The position numbers and the translations under genes were made by a program. A stretch of DNA of 64,000 nt from Thalassospira sp. MCCC 1A01148 (GTDB lineage: Bacteria > Pseudomonadota > Alphaproteobacteria > Rhodospirillales > Thalassospiraceae), in NCBI RefSeq assembly GCF_001613795.1, contig NZ_LPVZ01000020.1, positions 434,001 to 498,000 of the forward strand. Direction: 5' to 3'. This document shows, in pieces, positions 8,683 to 16,741 of the stretch. The notes beneath the pieces are model-generated. The model was given only the letters and a program-made list of their open reading frames with translations, was not told where the DNA came from and ran no database searches. Numbering within the stretch: position 1 is the stretch's first letter; every line of letters begins with the position of its first letter.

Positions 8683-9498
8683 ATGAATACGCGTCTTTTG
8701 CTGGTTGGCTGTGGCAAGATGGGCAGTGCCATGCTCGAAGGTTGGCTGGCCCGCGGGCTGGTGGCATCCAATGTCTTTATCGTCGAGCAAGCCGAAGCCG
8801 CCGAAAAGCTCGAGTCCAAATACGGCATCAACGGCATTACCGATGTTGCCGACATGCGATCCGACTTTATCCCGCAGGTCGTGCTGTTTGCCGTCAAGCC
8901 ACAGGTCCTGCCCGATGTCATTGACGCCTATAAACCGTTGGTCCGTGCCGAAACGGTCTTCTTGTCAGTCGCGGCGGGTAAAACCATCGACTTCTTCACA
9001 AGCCACCTTGGCGACACAGCGCGCATTGTGCGTTCCATGCCCAACACACCAGCCGCCGTTTCACGTGGCATGACCGTGATGTGCCCGACCGAAAATGTCA
9101 GCATCGCCCAGCGTGACATGTGCCAGACCCTGCTTGAGGCCGTCGGCATGGTATCCTGGGTCGAGGATGAAGGTCTGATGGATGCCGTCACCGGCCTGTC
9201 GGGCAGCGGACCTGCCTATATCTTCCATCTGGTCGAAGCCATGGCACAGGCAGGTGAAGCCGCCGGCCTTCCCGCCGATCAGGCCATGACCCTTGCACGC
9301 CAGACCGTGGTTGGTGCCGGCTTCCTGCTTGATGCCAGCGAAGAAAGTGCCGCCACCTTGCGCGAAAATGTCACAAGCCCGGGCGGCACCACCGCTGCGG
9401 CTCTTGATGTTTTGATGGATCCCAAAACCGGCCTGCCGGAACTAATGACCCGCGCAGTCGGTGCAGCCCGCGATCGATCCAAGGAACTGGCCGGCTGA
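8683..9498 (+). CDS. proC: Pyrroline-5-carboxylate reductase
   Basis: The 271-residue enzyme reduces 1-pyrroline-5-carboxylate to L-proline with NAD(P)H, the last step of proline synthesis. The N-terminal Rossmann loop reads LLVGCGKMGSAM. The conserved VFLSVAAGK and RSMPNTPAAV segments are present. The C-terminal signature region reads TGLSGSGPAYIF and later ENVTSPGGTTAAAL. The start has GGAGCAG upstream. A TetR gene follows 34 bases downstream and may be co-transcribed. Confidence 0.97.
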   Translation: MNTRLLLVGCGKMGSAMLEGWLARGLVASNVFIVEQAEAAEKLESKYGINGITDVADMRSDFIPQVVLFAVKPQVLPDVIDAYKPLVRAETVFLSVAAGKTIDFFTSHLGDTARIVRSMPNTPAAVSRGMTVMCPTENVSIAQRDMCQTLLEAVGMVSWVEDEGLMDAVTGLSGSGPAYIFHLVEAMAQAGEAAGLPADQAMTLARQTVVGAGFLLDASEESAATLRENVTSPGGTTAAALDVLMDPKTGLPELMTRAVGAARDRSKELAG

Positions 9499-9532
9499 TC
9501 GCCAAACCAACTGTGAAACCAAGGAGGACGTC

Positions 9533-10249
9533 ATGCCACCCAAAAAGGATATCCCCAATCTTCTGATTGATGCGACCCTGAAACTGGCCGCCGAACGCGA
9601 CTGGCATGACGTCACCATGATCGACATTGCAAACGAAGCAGGCGTGTCTGTTGCCGATTGCTACGATCATTGCAGTGGCAAGGGCGACCTTCTGCGCCGC
9701 TTTGTCAAACGCGTCGACCGTGAAGTCCTTGCCGATCTGGATTCCGAGGACTTCAACGAACCCGGTCATGACCGCCTGATCGCGGTCATCATGGCCCGAT
9801 TTGACATTTTGTCGGAATACCGCGCGGCCCTGCGCTCGATCATTGCATCGGGCGGCGACCTTGGCCCGGCTGACGGGCTGCGCGCGATCAAAACCCATTT
9901 CGGCGCCATGCGCTGGATGCTTGAGGCCGCGGGTTTCCAGACATCCGGCCTGCATGGCAGCATGCGCGTTGCCGGATTGACGGCGGTCTACGCCAGGACC
10001 TTCAAATACTGGCTTGATGACGACAGTACGGATTTCGGTCCGACCATGGCCTATCTTGACCGGGAACTGTCCAAGGCGGCCGGGTGGGACCGCCGGGTTG
10101 AAAAGGGTCTTGGAAAAGCATCATCGATCTGTGGTAAGATCAGCAAACGGTGCAAGAGTTTTTCGGTCAAAAAGTCACCGTCCCCGGGCGATAACAGCCC
10201 TGCAGATGCACCATCCGATCAGGCGACATCAACCGCGACCAACACCTAA
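9533..10249 (+). CDS. TetR/AcrR-family transcriptional regulator
   Basis: The 238-residue protein has an N-terminal TetR helix-turn-helix: LLIDATLKLAAERDWHDVTM then IDIANEAGVSVADCYDHCSG, with the usual YxxxxxK-like end altered to CYDHCSGKGDLL. The start ATG at 9533 follows AAGGAGG (9521-9527). The C-terminal ligand domain is specific, and a Ser/Lys-rich tail follows. The equivalent gene in relatives is annotated simply as TetR or COQ9-like; no target is evident, though the phasin gene follows. Confidence 0.85.
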   Translation: MPPKKDIPNLLIDATLKLAAERDWHDVTMIDIANEAGVSVADCYDHCSGKGDLLRRFVKRVDREVLADLDSEDFNEPGHDRLIAVIMARFDILSEYRAALRSIIASGGDLGPADGLRAIKTHFGAMRWMLEAAGFQTSGLHGSMRVAGLTAVYARTFKYWLDDDSTDFGPTMAYLDRELSKAAGWDRRVEKGLGKASSICGKISKRCKSFSVKKSPSPGDNSPADAPSDQATSTATNT

Positions 10250-10324
10250 TTCCCTGATCTGAAACGCAAAAACAATATGCACACCCAAGGTTATGCTTTT
10301 GACACAATACAATAACCTATAAGT

Positions 10325-10342
10325 TTTTGTGCAGTGCAAAAT
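10325..10342. promoter_or_regulatory. PhaR-like operator, site 1 before phasin
   Basis: Imperfect palindrome TTTTGTGCAGTGCAAAAT containing TGC-N3-GCA at 10330-10338. PhaR repressors of PHB-forming alphaproteobacteria are known to bind TGC/GCA-rich palindromes before phasin genes. The assignment to PhaR is inference. A second site lies exactly 60 bp downstream. Confidence 0.6.
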
Positions 10343-10384
10343 AATCCTTGACGACAGGCGATCATTCCGGCATATTGCAGTTGA

Positions 10385-10402
10385 ATTTGTGCGGCGCACA
10401 AT
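10385..10402. promoter_or_regulatory. PhaR-like operator, site 2 before phasin
   Basis: Perfect palindrome arms TTGTGC (10387-10392) and GCACAA (10396-10401) around GGC. It lies about 45 bases before the phasin start codon, where bound protein would block transcription. Matches site 1 and the site at 30437-30451. Confidence 0.65.
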
Positions 10403-10446
10403 AGCGCCTCATTGCATATCTGTCGCAAACTAATGGAGTGCAAACC

Positions 10447-10899
10447 ATGACCGCCGCAAAAAAGGCAACCAATCCGTTCTTTGATCTCGACTTCACCAAA
10501 TACACTGCGGACTTCAAAGTTCCGGGTGTAGACGTGAACGAAATGATGGCTTTCCAGCGTAAAAACGTGGAAGCCCTCACCAAAGCTAACAAGGTAGCCT
10601 TCGACGGTTTCCAGGCCGTCGCTCAGCGCCAGAGTGAGATCTTCAAAACGCTGCTGGATAAAGTTCAGACCCAGGGCAAAGATTTCACTGCTACTTCTGC
10701 TGACGACCCCATGGCTTCGGCTGCCAAACAGACCGAAGCTGCAAAAACGGCTTACGAAGAAGCCCTTGCAAATGCCAAGGAACTGTCAGGTCTGGTAACC
10801 AAGTCTCAGGAAGAAGCGCTTGCTCTTCTGCAGACTCGCTTTACCGAATCCCTTGACGAATTCAAGGCTGCTATCGAAAAGACCGCAGCTACGAAGTAA
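10447..10899 (+). CDS. phaP: Phasin family protein
   Basis: The 150-residue protein is a phasin of the Phasin_2 type, which coats polyhydroxybutyrate granules. It is highly helical and Ala/Lys/Glu rich, with the typical segments NPFFDLDF, MMAFQRKNVEALTKANK and FDGFQAVAQRQSEIF, and no cysteine. The ATG at 10447 has GGAG 8 bases upstream; an in-frame GTG at 10438 overlaps that site and is less likely. Two PhaR-like palindromes precede it and a strong terminator follows, so it is a single-gene unit. phaA and phaB are at 45.8-47.9 kb. Confidence 0.92.
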   Translation: MTAAKKATNPFFDLDFTKYTADFKVPGVDVNEMMAFQRKNVEALTKANKVAFDGFQAVAQRQSEIFKTLLDKVQTQGKDFTATSADDPMASAAKQTEAAKTAYEEALANAKELSGLVTKSQEEALALLQTRFTESLDEFKAAIEKTAATK

Positions 10900-10933
10900 C
10901 AGCTTTGGCTGTTAAATTCCCGTAATCTACTTG

Positions 10934-10970
10934 ATGGCAGGGCCTTATGGTCCTGCCATTTTTCTTTTGT
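10934..10970 (+). terminator. Rho-independent terminator after phasin
   Basis: 11-bp stem ATGGCAGGGCC (10934-10944) with GGTCCTGCCAT (10949-10959), one G-T pair, loop TTAT, then TTTTCTTTTG. Confidence 0.9.
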
Positions 10971-11088
10971 CCGACAATCTTTTCCCCCGGCTTTTTGCTC
11001 AAACTCCGGAATTCATCTGCCTGTGGTGGTTTGGGCTTACAAGAAACATTCGATCTTACTAAGCTGACTCCAAAATAAGGAGACAGCT

Positions 11089-11436
11089 ATGAGTGACGAA
11101 ATCAGTTTTGATGATTTTCTCAAAGTCGATATCCGTGTCGGTACCGTGATCGACGCGCAGGAGTTTCCCGAGGCCCGCCGCCCCGCCCTGAAATTGTGGG
11201 TCGATTTCGGCGCCGAGATCGGAACCAGGAAAACATCAGCCCAGATCACCAAACACTACACGCCCGCAGAACTGATCGGGCGTCAGGTGGCTGGTGTGGT
11301 CAATTTCCCCAAAAAACAGGTCGGCCCGTTCATGTCGGAATTTCTCTGCCTTGGTTTTCCCGATGGCGATGACGACAAGGGCATCGTTCTGATCCGCCCG
11401 GATCAGGATGTACCGAACGGGGCACGCCTGTTCTGA
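11089..11436 (+). CDS. csaA: tRNA-binding protein CsaA
   Basis: The 115-residue protein is a stand-alone OB-fold tRNA-binding domain of the CsaA/YgjH type, related to the C-terminal domain of methionyl-tRNA synthetase. Motifs: FDDFLKVDIRVGTV at the N-terminus, ARRPALKLWVDFG, TSAQITKHY, and the QVAGVVNFPKKQVGPF segment. CsaA has been described as a chaperone-like protein connected with secretion, but its main activity is tRNA binding. AAGGAG precedes the start. Confidence 0.93.
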   Translation: MSDEISFDDFLKVDIRVGTVIDAQEFPEARRPALKLWVDFGAEIGTRKTSAQITKHYTPAELIGRQVAGVVNFPKKQVGPFMSEFLCLGFPDGDDDKGIVLIRPDQDVPNGARLF

Positions 11437-11524
11437 CGACACTGGCTCAGATCACAAAAGAAAAGGACGGATATCGTCATTGCGATACCCGCCTTTTCCC
11501 GCTCGTGCCACGCTCCCGGCAAGG

Positions 11525-12877
11525 TTAGCGTGCCAAAATGCCCGATGCTTCCCGTATCTGTCCAAGGATTGCCGAAACGTCCTCGGCTGCCTTGACAAGG
11601 TCCCGAAACGCACCTTCTGACGACTCAAGGGCGGTCTGGACACTACATAACTCACCACTGATCTGATTGGTGATCTCGCCCTGCTCCGTGACGGCAAGCG
11701 ATACCACGGCAACACGGCTTCGCATCAAATTGATGTCCGTTCGAACGGTCGAAGAAATGCGCGCGTTTTCACCGATCCGCTTTTCCAGAATGTTGATCTG
11801 TTCAATCATCGCAGGGTCTTCGCATGCACAGTCACGCAACGCGTCCACGGCCTCTTCAAGTGCGGCAATCGCACAATCACTTTCTATGGCGTGATCAAAT
11901 GCCTGATCGGCAACAGACCGCAGCTCCGTCAAACGCTGGGTCGTTTCATCAACACTGCCGACAAGCCGAGCGCCAACCATCCTACTGACTTCAAGATGCG
12001 CATACGCCTTGCGCCAGGCTTGCAAAATATCGTCATGGCTCTGATCAATTTTGCCGACGCTTTGATCGGCTTCGCCGCAACCGGCTTCAATTGCTGTTTT
12101 AAATCCAGTCAGCGAGGTGACCTGATCGGTAATATCATTGGCAACCTTGACGATCTTGCAAACGTTCCCGTCCGGTCCGCAAACCGGGCTATAGCTTGCT
12201 TCAAACCAAACTTCGCGACCGTCCTTGCCAAAACGCCTGAGATGGCAGGCCCTGTTACTTCCCTTTGCCAACGATCGCCAGAAAGCACGGTACTCGGTAC
12301 TTGCCGCGTATTCGGGGTCGACAAACATGCTGTGATGTTTGCCGACGACCTCCGACAGGCTATATCCCATGGCAACAAGGAAGTTGTAGTTGGCCGTCAG
12401 AATGTTGCCCTCCGTGTCGAATTCAATAACGGCCTGGCTATGTTCAATCGCATCGACCTTGCCTTGCAGATCGGCAAGGCTTTCATGACGTTCGGTAACA
12501 TCTGTACCAAGCCGGATAATGCGGACCACATTGCCATTACAATCTTTTACCGGCCCAACGTTCTCTTCGACCCACTTGCATTGGCCGCTCTTGGTGACCC
12601 AGGGCAGGACCACACGCTTGGTTTTCCCGCCCTTCAAATCGACCCAGCACAGGCCATATTCGGGCGCATCCACCACATCCTCAGACAAGAACATCGAATG
12701 GTGCTGTCCAAGCACCTCATCTTCATTATATCCGGTCAATGACAGGAAATTGGCGTTTGCACGTACGAGCCTGCCCTGCAGATCGAACTCGGCAACAGAG
12801 AAGCATGCATCGATCATACCCGGTACATCCGGGAAGACATCGTTGGGTTCAACTGGGATGGACGTCAGCGAATTCAT
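11525..12877 (-). CDS. PAS-PAS chemoreceptor-like protein with degenerate signalling tip
   Basis: The 450-residue soluble protein is a paralogue of the chemoreceptor encoded just upstream (13073-14563). It has two PAS domains: about residues 30-135 (VAEFDLQGRLVRANANFLSL, VLGQHHSMF) and 150-260 (VIEFDTEGNILTANYNFLVAMG, VGKHHSMF), each ending in a PAC-like motif. A long coiled-coil region follows. At the position of the receptor tip, where the paralogue has [19 protein letters not shown], this protein has INILEKRIGENARISSTVR, so the conserved CheA/CheW-binding sequence is lost. Both proteins end in a similar LAR tail. The ATG at 12877 is chosen because GGAG lies 6 bases upstream; the frame is open to 12970. 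There are no transmembrane segments. Confidence 0.85.
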   Translation of the reverse strand: MNSLTSIPVEPNDVFPDVPGMIDACFSVAEFDLQGRLVRANANFLSLTGYNEDEVLGQHHSMFLSEDVVDAPEYGLCWVDLKGGKTKRVVLPWVTKSGQCKWVEENVGPVKDCNGNVVRIIRLGTDVTERHESLADLQGKVDAIEHSQAVIEFDTEGNILTANYNFLVAMGYSLSEVVGKHHSMFVDPEYAASTEYRAFWRSLAKGSNRACHLRRFGKDGREVWFEASYSPVCGPDGNVCKIVKVANDITDQVTSLTGFKTAIEAGCGEADQSVGKIDQSHDDILQAWRKAYAHLEVSRMVGARLVGSVDETTQRLTELRSVADQAFDHAIESDCAIAALEEAVDALRDCACEDPAMIEQINILEKRIGENARISSTVRTDINLMRSRVAVVSLAVTEQGEITNQISGELCSVQTALESSEGAFRDLVKAAEDVSAILGQIREASGILAR

Positions 12878-12998
12878 GGACATCTCCGGATACTCTGAAC
12901 AGCGAATGTTTGATGCGCCAAGTATCGCCAGATCGCGACAGGTTCGACATCCCCATTTGGGGAGGCACATATACCTATGTATATTTTCTCTGTATCGG

Positions 12999-13036
12999 CA
13001 AAAAAGAAGGCAAGGTCAGTTTCCCGACCTTGCCTT
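12999..13036 (-). terminator. Rho-independent terminator after chemoreceptor gene
   Basis: Perfect 11-bp stem AAGGCAAGGTC (13007-13017) with GACCTTGCCTT (13026-13036), read on the minus strand into TTCTTTTTTGCC. It separates the chemoreceptor gene from its degenerate paralogue. Confidence 0.88.
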
Positions 13037-13072
13037 CCCCTCGCCATAGCGAGCTCCCACTCCCCGGAACTC

Positions 13073-14563
13073 CTAGCGCGCAAGCACCAGTGCAGCCTGT
13101 CGAGTTCGCCCGACACTGCCCGACACGATTGAGGACGCGTCGCGGATAAAATTCACGCTGCTTGCAAACTGCTCGACAGAGTTCGCCATGCTCTGCATGT
13201 TACTTGAAACCTGCTGGGTTACGGCAGTCTGCTCCTCGACGGCCGAGGAAATCGTGGTGACATTGTTCAGCACATCTTCAACTTCTGTCCGGATTGCCCC
13301 AAGCACGCCTGCAACTTCGCCGGCAATGTTCTGCACACCTTCGATTTCGCCGGTGATCTGTTCGGTAGCCTTGGCAACCTGATTGGCCAGATTTTTGACT
13401 TCGTTGGCGACAACCGCAAATCCCTTGCCTGCTTCACCAGCACGGGCCGACTCAATCGTCGCGTTCAGTGCCAGCAAATTAATCTGCCCGGCAATGTTCT
13501 GAATGACATCAATGATGCTGCTCATCGCGGTGACGACTTCGCTCATTTTTTCGGTTGATGCGCCTGCGGCGATGGATTTTTCAAACACCTGATCGGTTGA
13601 AGCGCGCGCCTCTGTCATGCCGCGCGAAATCTCGGCAATCGAAGCGGCAAGCTCTTCGGCAGCCGCAGCGACGGCTTGCACATTCGAAGACGTTTCTTCA
13701 CAGCTCGAATGGGCGACCGTGGAACGCTGTTCCAGCTCAGTCAGACTGTTGTCAATTTCGCCAAAATTGCTGTCGATCATCTGTTTCAGATCGGTCAACA
13801 GTTTGACCTGCTCTGTAATGTCGCTGGCATATTTGACAACCTTGTATGGAATGCCATTGGCATCAAAGATGGGGTTGTAGGATGCCTCGATCCAGATTTC
13901 GCGTCCCCCTTTGGCGAACCGTTTGAACTGCTGTGACACGAAGTTCCCCTTGGCAAGCTCGCGCCAGAACTCTGCATAGTCCTGACTGCTTGCATAGGAT
14001 GGTTCGACAAACATCCGATGATGTTTCCCAACAATCTCCGGAATCTGATAGCCCATAGCAGCCAGGAAGTTGTCATTTGCGTCAAGAATATACCCATTGA
14101 GGTCAAACTCGATGACCGCCTGACTGCGGTTGATCGCGGTTACCTTGCCCTCGAAATCGGCCATGGCTTCCTGACGTTTTGTAATGTCTGAGGCAAATTT
14201 GACAATCTTTGTGACATTACCTTTTTCGTCGCATACCGGGTTATAGGTTGCCTCGATCCAGACACGCTGTCCGGTTTTGGTAATGCGTGGGAATGCGGCA
14301 CTTTTGAACATGCCCTTGCGCAAATCAGCCCAAAAAGCGTCATACTCAGTACTCTTGCGAATTTCCTCAGGCACGAAAAGCGCGTGATGCTTGCCAACGA
14401 TCTCTGAGAGTTCATAACCCATCACAGCAAGGAAGTTCTTGTTTGCACGCAACACTTTCCCATGCAGATCGAATTCGATCACGGCAAGAGCCTGTTCAAG
14501 TGCGCTCAGGGTCATGGCAGCACTTTTGGAATCGGAACGTTTGAAGAAGTTGAAAAAGCCCAT
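13073..14563 (-). CDS. Cytoplasmic methyl-accepting chemotaxis protein with two PAS domains
   Basis: The 496-residue protein has no membrane segment or periplasmic domain. Two PAS/PAC modules are visible, about residues 20-130 ([22 protein letters not shown], ending [11 protein letters not shown]) and 140-255 ([22 protein letters not shown], ending [10 protein letters not shown]). They probably sense redox, oxygen or a small ligand; each repeats a VGKHHxxF motif. The C-terminal half is an MCP signalling domain with the conserved tip [19 protein letters not shown] followed by [14 protein letters not shown], which contacts CheA and CheW. No che genes are nearby. Confidence 0.95.
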   Translation of the reverse strand: MGFFNFFKRSDSKSAAMTLSALEQALAVIEFDLHGKVLRANKNFLAVMGYELSEIVGKHHALFVPEEIRKSTEYDAFWADLRKGMFKSAAFPRITKTGQRVWIEATYNPVCDEKGNVTKIVKFASDITKRQEAMADFEGKVTAINRSQAVIEFDLNGYILDANDNFLAAMGYQIPEIVGKHHRMFVEPSYASSQDYAEFWRELAKGNFVSQQFKRFAKGGREIWIEASYNPIFDANGIPYKVVKYASDITEQVKLLTDLKQMIDSNFGEIDNSLTELEQRSTVAHSSCEETSSNVQAVAAAAEELAASIAEISRGMTEARASTDQVFEKSIAAGASTEKMSEVVTAMSSIIDVIQNIAGQINLLALNATIESARAGEAGKGFAVVANEVKNLANQVAKATEQITGEIEGVQNIAGEVAGVLGAIRTEVEDVLNNVTTISSAVEEQTAVTQQVSSNMQSMANSVEQFASSVNFIRDASSIVSGSVGRTRQAALVLAR

Positions 14564-14709
14564 CGTGTTTTCCTTTCACACGGCATCAGGACATTTCAAA
14601 GTGTTCAATCCCTGACGCGACATGGGCGCAACTTATACGGTCACTTCAAATGCAAATATCCCCATATGAGGAGCCTTGAAATCCCCAAGAGCCATTCTTG
14701 AGGGCATAG

Positions 14710-14738
14710 AAAAAGGCAGCACCCATTGGGTACTGCCT
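14710..14738 (-). terminator. Rho-independent terminator after ferredoxin-NADP reductase
   Basis: 12-bp stem AAGGCAGCACCC with GGGTACTGCCTT (14713-14738, one mismatch or wobble), loop ATT, followed on the minus strand by TTTTTC. It lies about 35 bases after the reductase stop codon. Confidence 0.8.
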
Positions 14739-14772
14739 TTGCAATATTCAAACATCCATTGGGGCGGATGTC

Positions 14773-15549
14773 TTATTTCTCGACAAACGCCTTTTCGATC
14801 ACGAAGTGACCCGGCTCGTTCATGTTGCCTTCCTTACCACCCCAATCAAGCAGCATCTGGCGGGTGTCGGCGATCATCTGCGGGTTGCCGCACAGCATGA
14901 AACGATCATTTTCAAGCGTCGGCTTTTCAAGACCAAGGTCTTCATACAGCTTGCCCGATTCCATCAGTTCAGTGATACGTCCCTGATGCTTGAACTCTTC
15001 ACGGGTTACCGTCGGGTAATAGAGCAGCTTGTTCTGCACTTCCTCGCCAAAGAACTCGTTGTTTGGCAGTTCGCTGTGAATGAATTCCTGATAGGCCAGT
15101 TCACGCACTTCGCGACAACCATGCACAAGGATCACCTTGTCATAACGCTCATAAGTCTCGTAATCGCGGATCACGCTCATGAACGGCGCAAGGCCCGTCC
15201 CGGTCGACAGCAGCCACAAATTTTTGCCCGGCAGAAGGTTGTCATGGATCAGGGTTCCGGTCGGCTTGCGCCCAACGAGGATCTTGTCGCCAACCTTGAT
15301 ATGTTGCAGACGCGATGTCAGCGGTCCGTTCGGCACCTTGATCGAGAAGAATTCAAGTTCTTCATCGTAGTTTGCACTGACCATCGAATAGGCGCGCAAA
15401 AGCGGCTTGCCTTCAACTTCGAGGCCGATCATCGCAAACTGACCATTGATGAATCGGAAGCCCGGATCACGGGTGGTTTTGAACGTGAAGAGAGTGTCGG
15501 TCCAATGGTGGACATAGGTGACGGTTTCTTCGTTTAAATTGCTGGCCAT
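14773..15549 (-). CDS. fpr: Ferredoxin--NADP+ reductase
   Basis: The 258-residue flavoprotein transfers electrons between NADPH and ferredoxin or flavodoxin. Visible are the FAD-binding RAYSMVSAN (RxYS type) near residue 49, the NADP-binding STGTGLAPFMSVIRD near residue 113, VHGCREVRELAY, MLCGNPQMI, and a C-terminal HFVIEKAFVEK. The C-terminal extension after Phe resembles the bacterial subclass II enzymes. Often linked to oxidative stress or supply of reduced ferredoxin. Confidence 0.95.
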   Translation of the reverse strand: MASNLNEETVTYVHHWTDTLFTFKTTRDPGFRFINGQFAMIGLEVEGKPLLRAYSMVSANYDEELEFFSIKVPNGPLTSRLQHIKVGDKILVGRKPTGTLIHDNLLPGKNLWLLSTGTGLAPFMSVIRDYETYERYDKVILVHGCREVRELAYQEFIHSELPNNEFFGEEVQNKLLYYPTVTREEFKHQGRITELMESGKLYEDLGLEKPTLENDRFMLCGNPQMIADTRQMLLDWGGKEGNMNEPGHFVIEKAFVEK

Positions 15550-15973
15550 AACGCTACATCAATCCGTTTCGTCTGTCTGTGTGTGGAACCGTGGCGGGAA
15601 ACACGGAGTATATATCCCGGCACGCATTCCATGCCAAGTTGCCGCGATTTAACATCAATCAGACGTATATCGCAAGGAAACAATCAAAATTTATTGTCAT
15701 TTTGTGTGAATTACATAATTTTATGTATATTTAGTGTAAAATAGAGCACTCCCACAAACCGGGGCAATCACGCCTTTCTGGCTCGTGACTGTTGATTTGA
15801 TACGCCCGCACATCCATCCGCACAATGATGCATCGCAATACGCTGATCCTGATTCTGCCCTGCTGGTCGTCTTTGTGATGCTTGTTTGCCCGCTGGACTT
15901 TGGGCTTGCTGCTCAGATTCGTGCCCCATACACTTCGCAAACAATTAAAAACCCGAACATATCAGGAAGCGCC
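15550..15973. other. AT-rich divergent regulatory region
   Basis: No gene is supported; an open frame from 15785 is only an upstream extension of the nitroreductase frame without a ribosome site. The core (15665-15745) is far more AT-rich than its surroundings and carries a palindrome TACATAA-TT-TTATGTA (15712-15727). It should hold the promoters of fpr (minus) and the nitroreductase gene (plus). Confidence 0.5.
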
Positions 15974-16669
15974 ATGTCGTCCCCGAAAACGCTGACCACC
16001 GACTTCGTTCCCATCCCGCTGCCCGACTATCAGGAATATGACCTCAATGAAATGCGCGCCCGCGCGCAAGAATTTTACGACAACATCAAAACGCGCCACA
16101 CCGTGCGCGATTTTTCGGATCGTCCTGTCCCGCGTGACATCATCGAAACCTGCATTCGTGCTGCCGGCACTGCGCCGAATGGGGCCAACCACCAGCCCTG
16201 GCATTTTTCCGTGATTGGCGACCCGTCGATGAAACGCAAAATCCGACTGGCGGCGGAAGAAGAAGAACGCGCCTTTTACGAAGGCCGTGCGGGCGAAGAA
16301 TGGCTTGATGCGCTCAAACCACTGGGAACGGATGACAGCAAACCGTTTCTGGAAACCGCGCCATGGTTGATATGTATTTTTGGCGAACGCAAAAGCACCT
16401 CTGCTGATGGCAAACTGCGCAAAAACTATTACGTGCCAGAATCCGTCTCAATCGCGACAGGCTTTCTGATTGCGGCCCTCCATCGGGCTGGTCTTGCCAC
16501 CCTCACCCACACTCCAAACCCGATGAGCTTCCTGACCGATATCTGCGACCGTCCGGATCACAACAAGCCTTACATCCTGCTTGTCACTGGTTACCCGGCG
16601 ACCGATGCCACCATCCCGGCCCACGCAACCGAGAAAAAGGAACTATCGGAAATTGCCACGTTTTTCTGA
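15974..16669 (+). CDS. Nitroreductase-family flavoprotein, iodotyrosine deiodinase-like
   Basis: The 231-residue protein has the FMN-binding nitroreductase fold: [14 protein letters not shown] near residue 40, [14 protein letters not shown] near residue 63, and [20 protein letters not shown]. Between them it carries Glu98, Tyr102 and Lys123 (EERAFY then 20 residues to Lys). That spacing equals Glu157/Tyr161/Lys182 of human iodotyrosine deiodinase, whose active-site lid binds the halotyrosine zwitterion. Reductive dehalogenation of halotyrosines is therefore a plausible role, though unproved. AGGAAG precedes the ATG at 15974. A terminator follows. Confidence 0.88.
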   Translation: MSSPKTLTTDFVPIPLPDYQEYDLNEMRARAQEFYDNIKTRHTVRDFSDRPVPRDIIETCIRAAGTAPNGANHQPWHFSVIGDPSMKRKIRLAAEEEERAFYEGRAGEEWLDALKPLGTDDSKPFLETAPWLICIFGERKSTSADGKLRKNYYVPESVSIATGFLIAALHRAGLATLTHTPNPMSFLTDICDRPDHNKPYILLVTGYPATDATIPAHATEKKELSEIATFF

Positions 16670-16692
16670 TTGGTCTTTACCGCTCAAACAAG

Positions 16693-16720
16693 AAAATCCC
16701 CGCATCAAGCGGGGCTTTTT
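16693..16720. terminator. Bidirectional terminator between convergent genes
   Basis: Perfect stem CCCCGC (16698-16703) with GCGGGG (16709-16714), A-run on the left and CTTTTTG on the right. It can serve both the nitroreductase gene (plus) and the histidine kinase gene (minus). Confidence 0.85.
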
Positions 16721-16741
16721 GTACCTTGGCACTCTAGGTTC

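Noticed and set aside
15550-15973. Upstream extension of the nitroreductase frame from 15785
   Set aside because: The added 63 residues have no family similarity, whereas ATG 15974 has AGGAAG at proper spacing.
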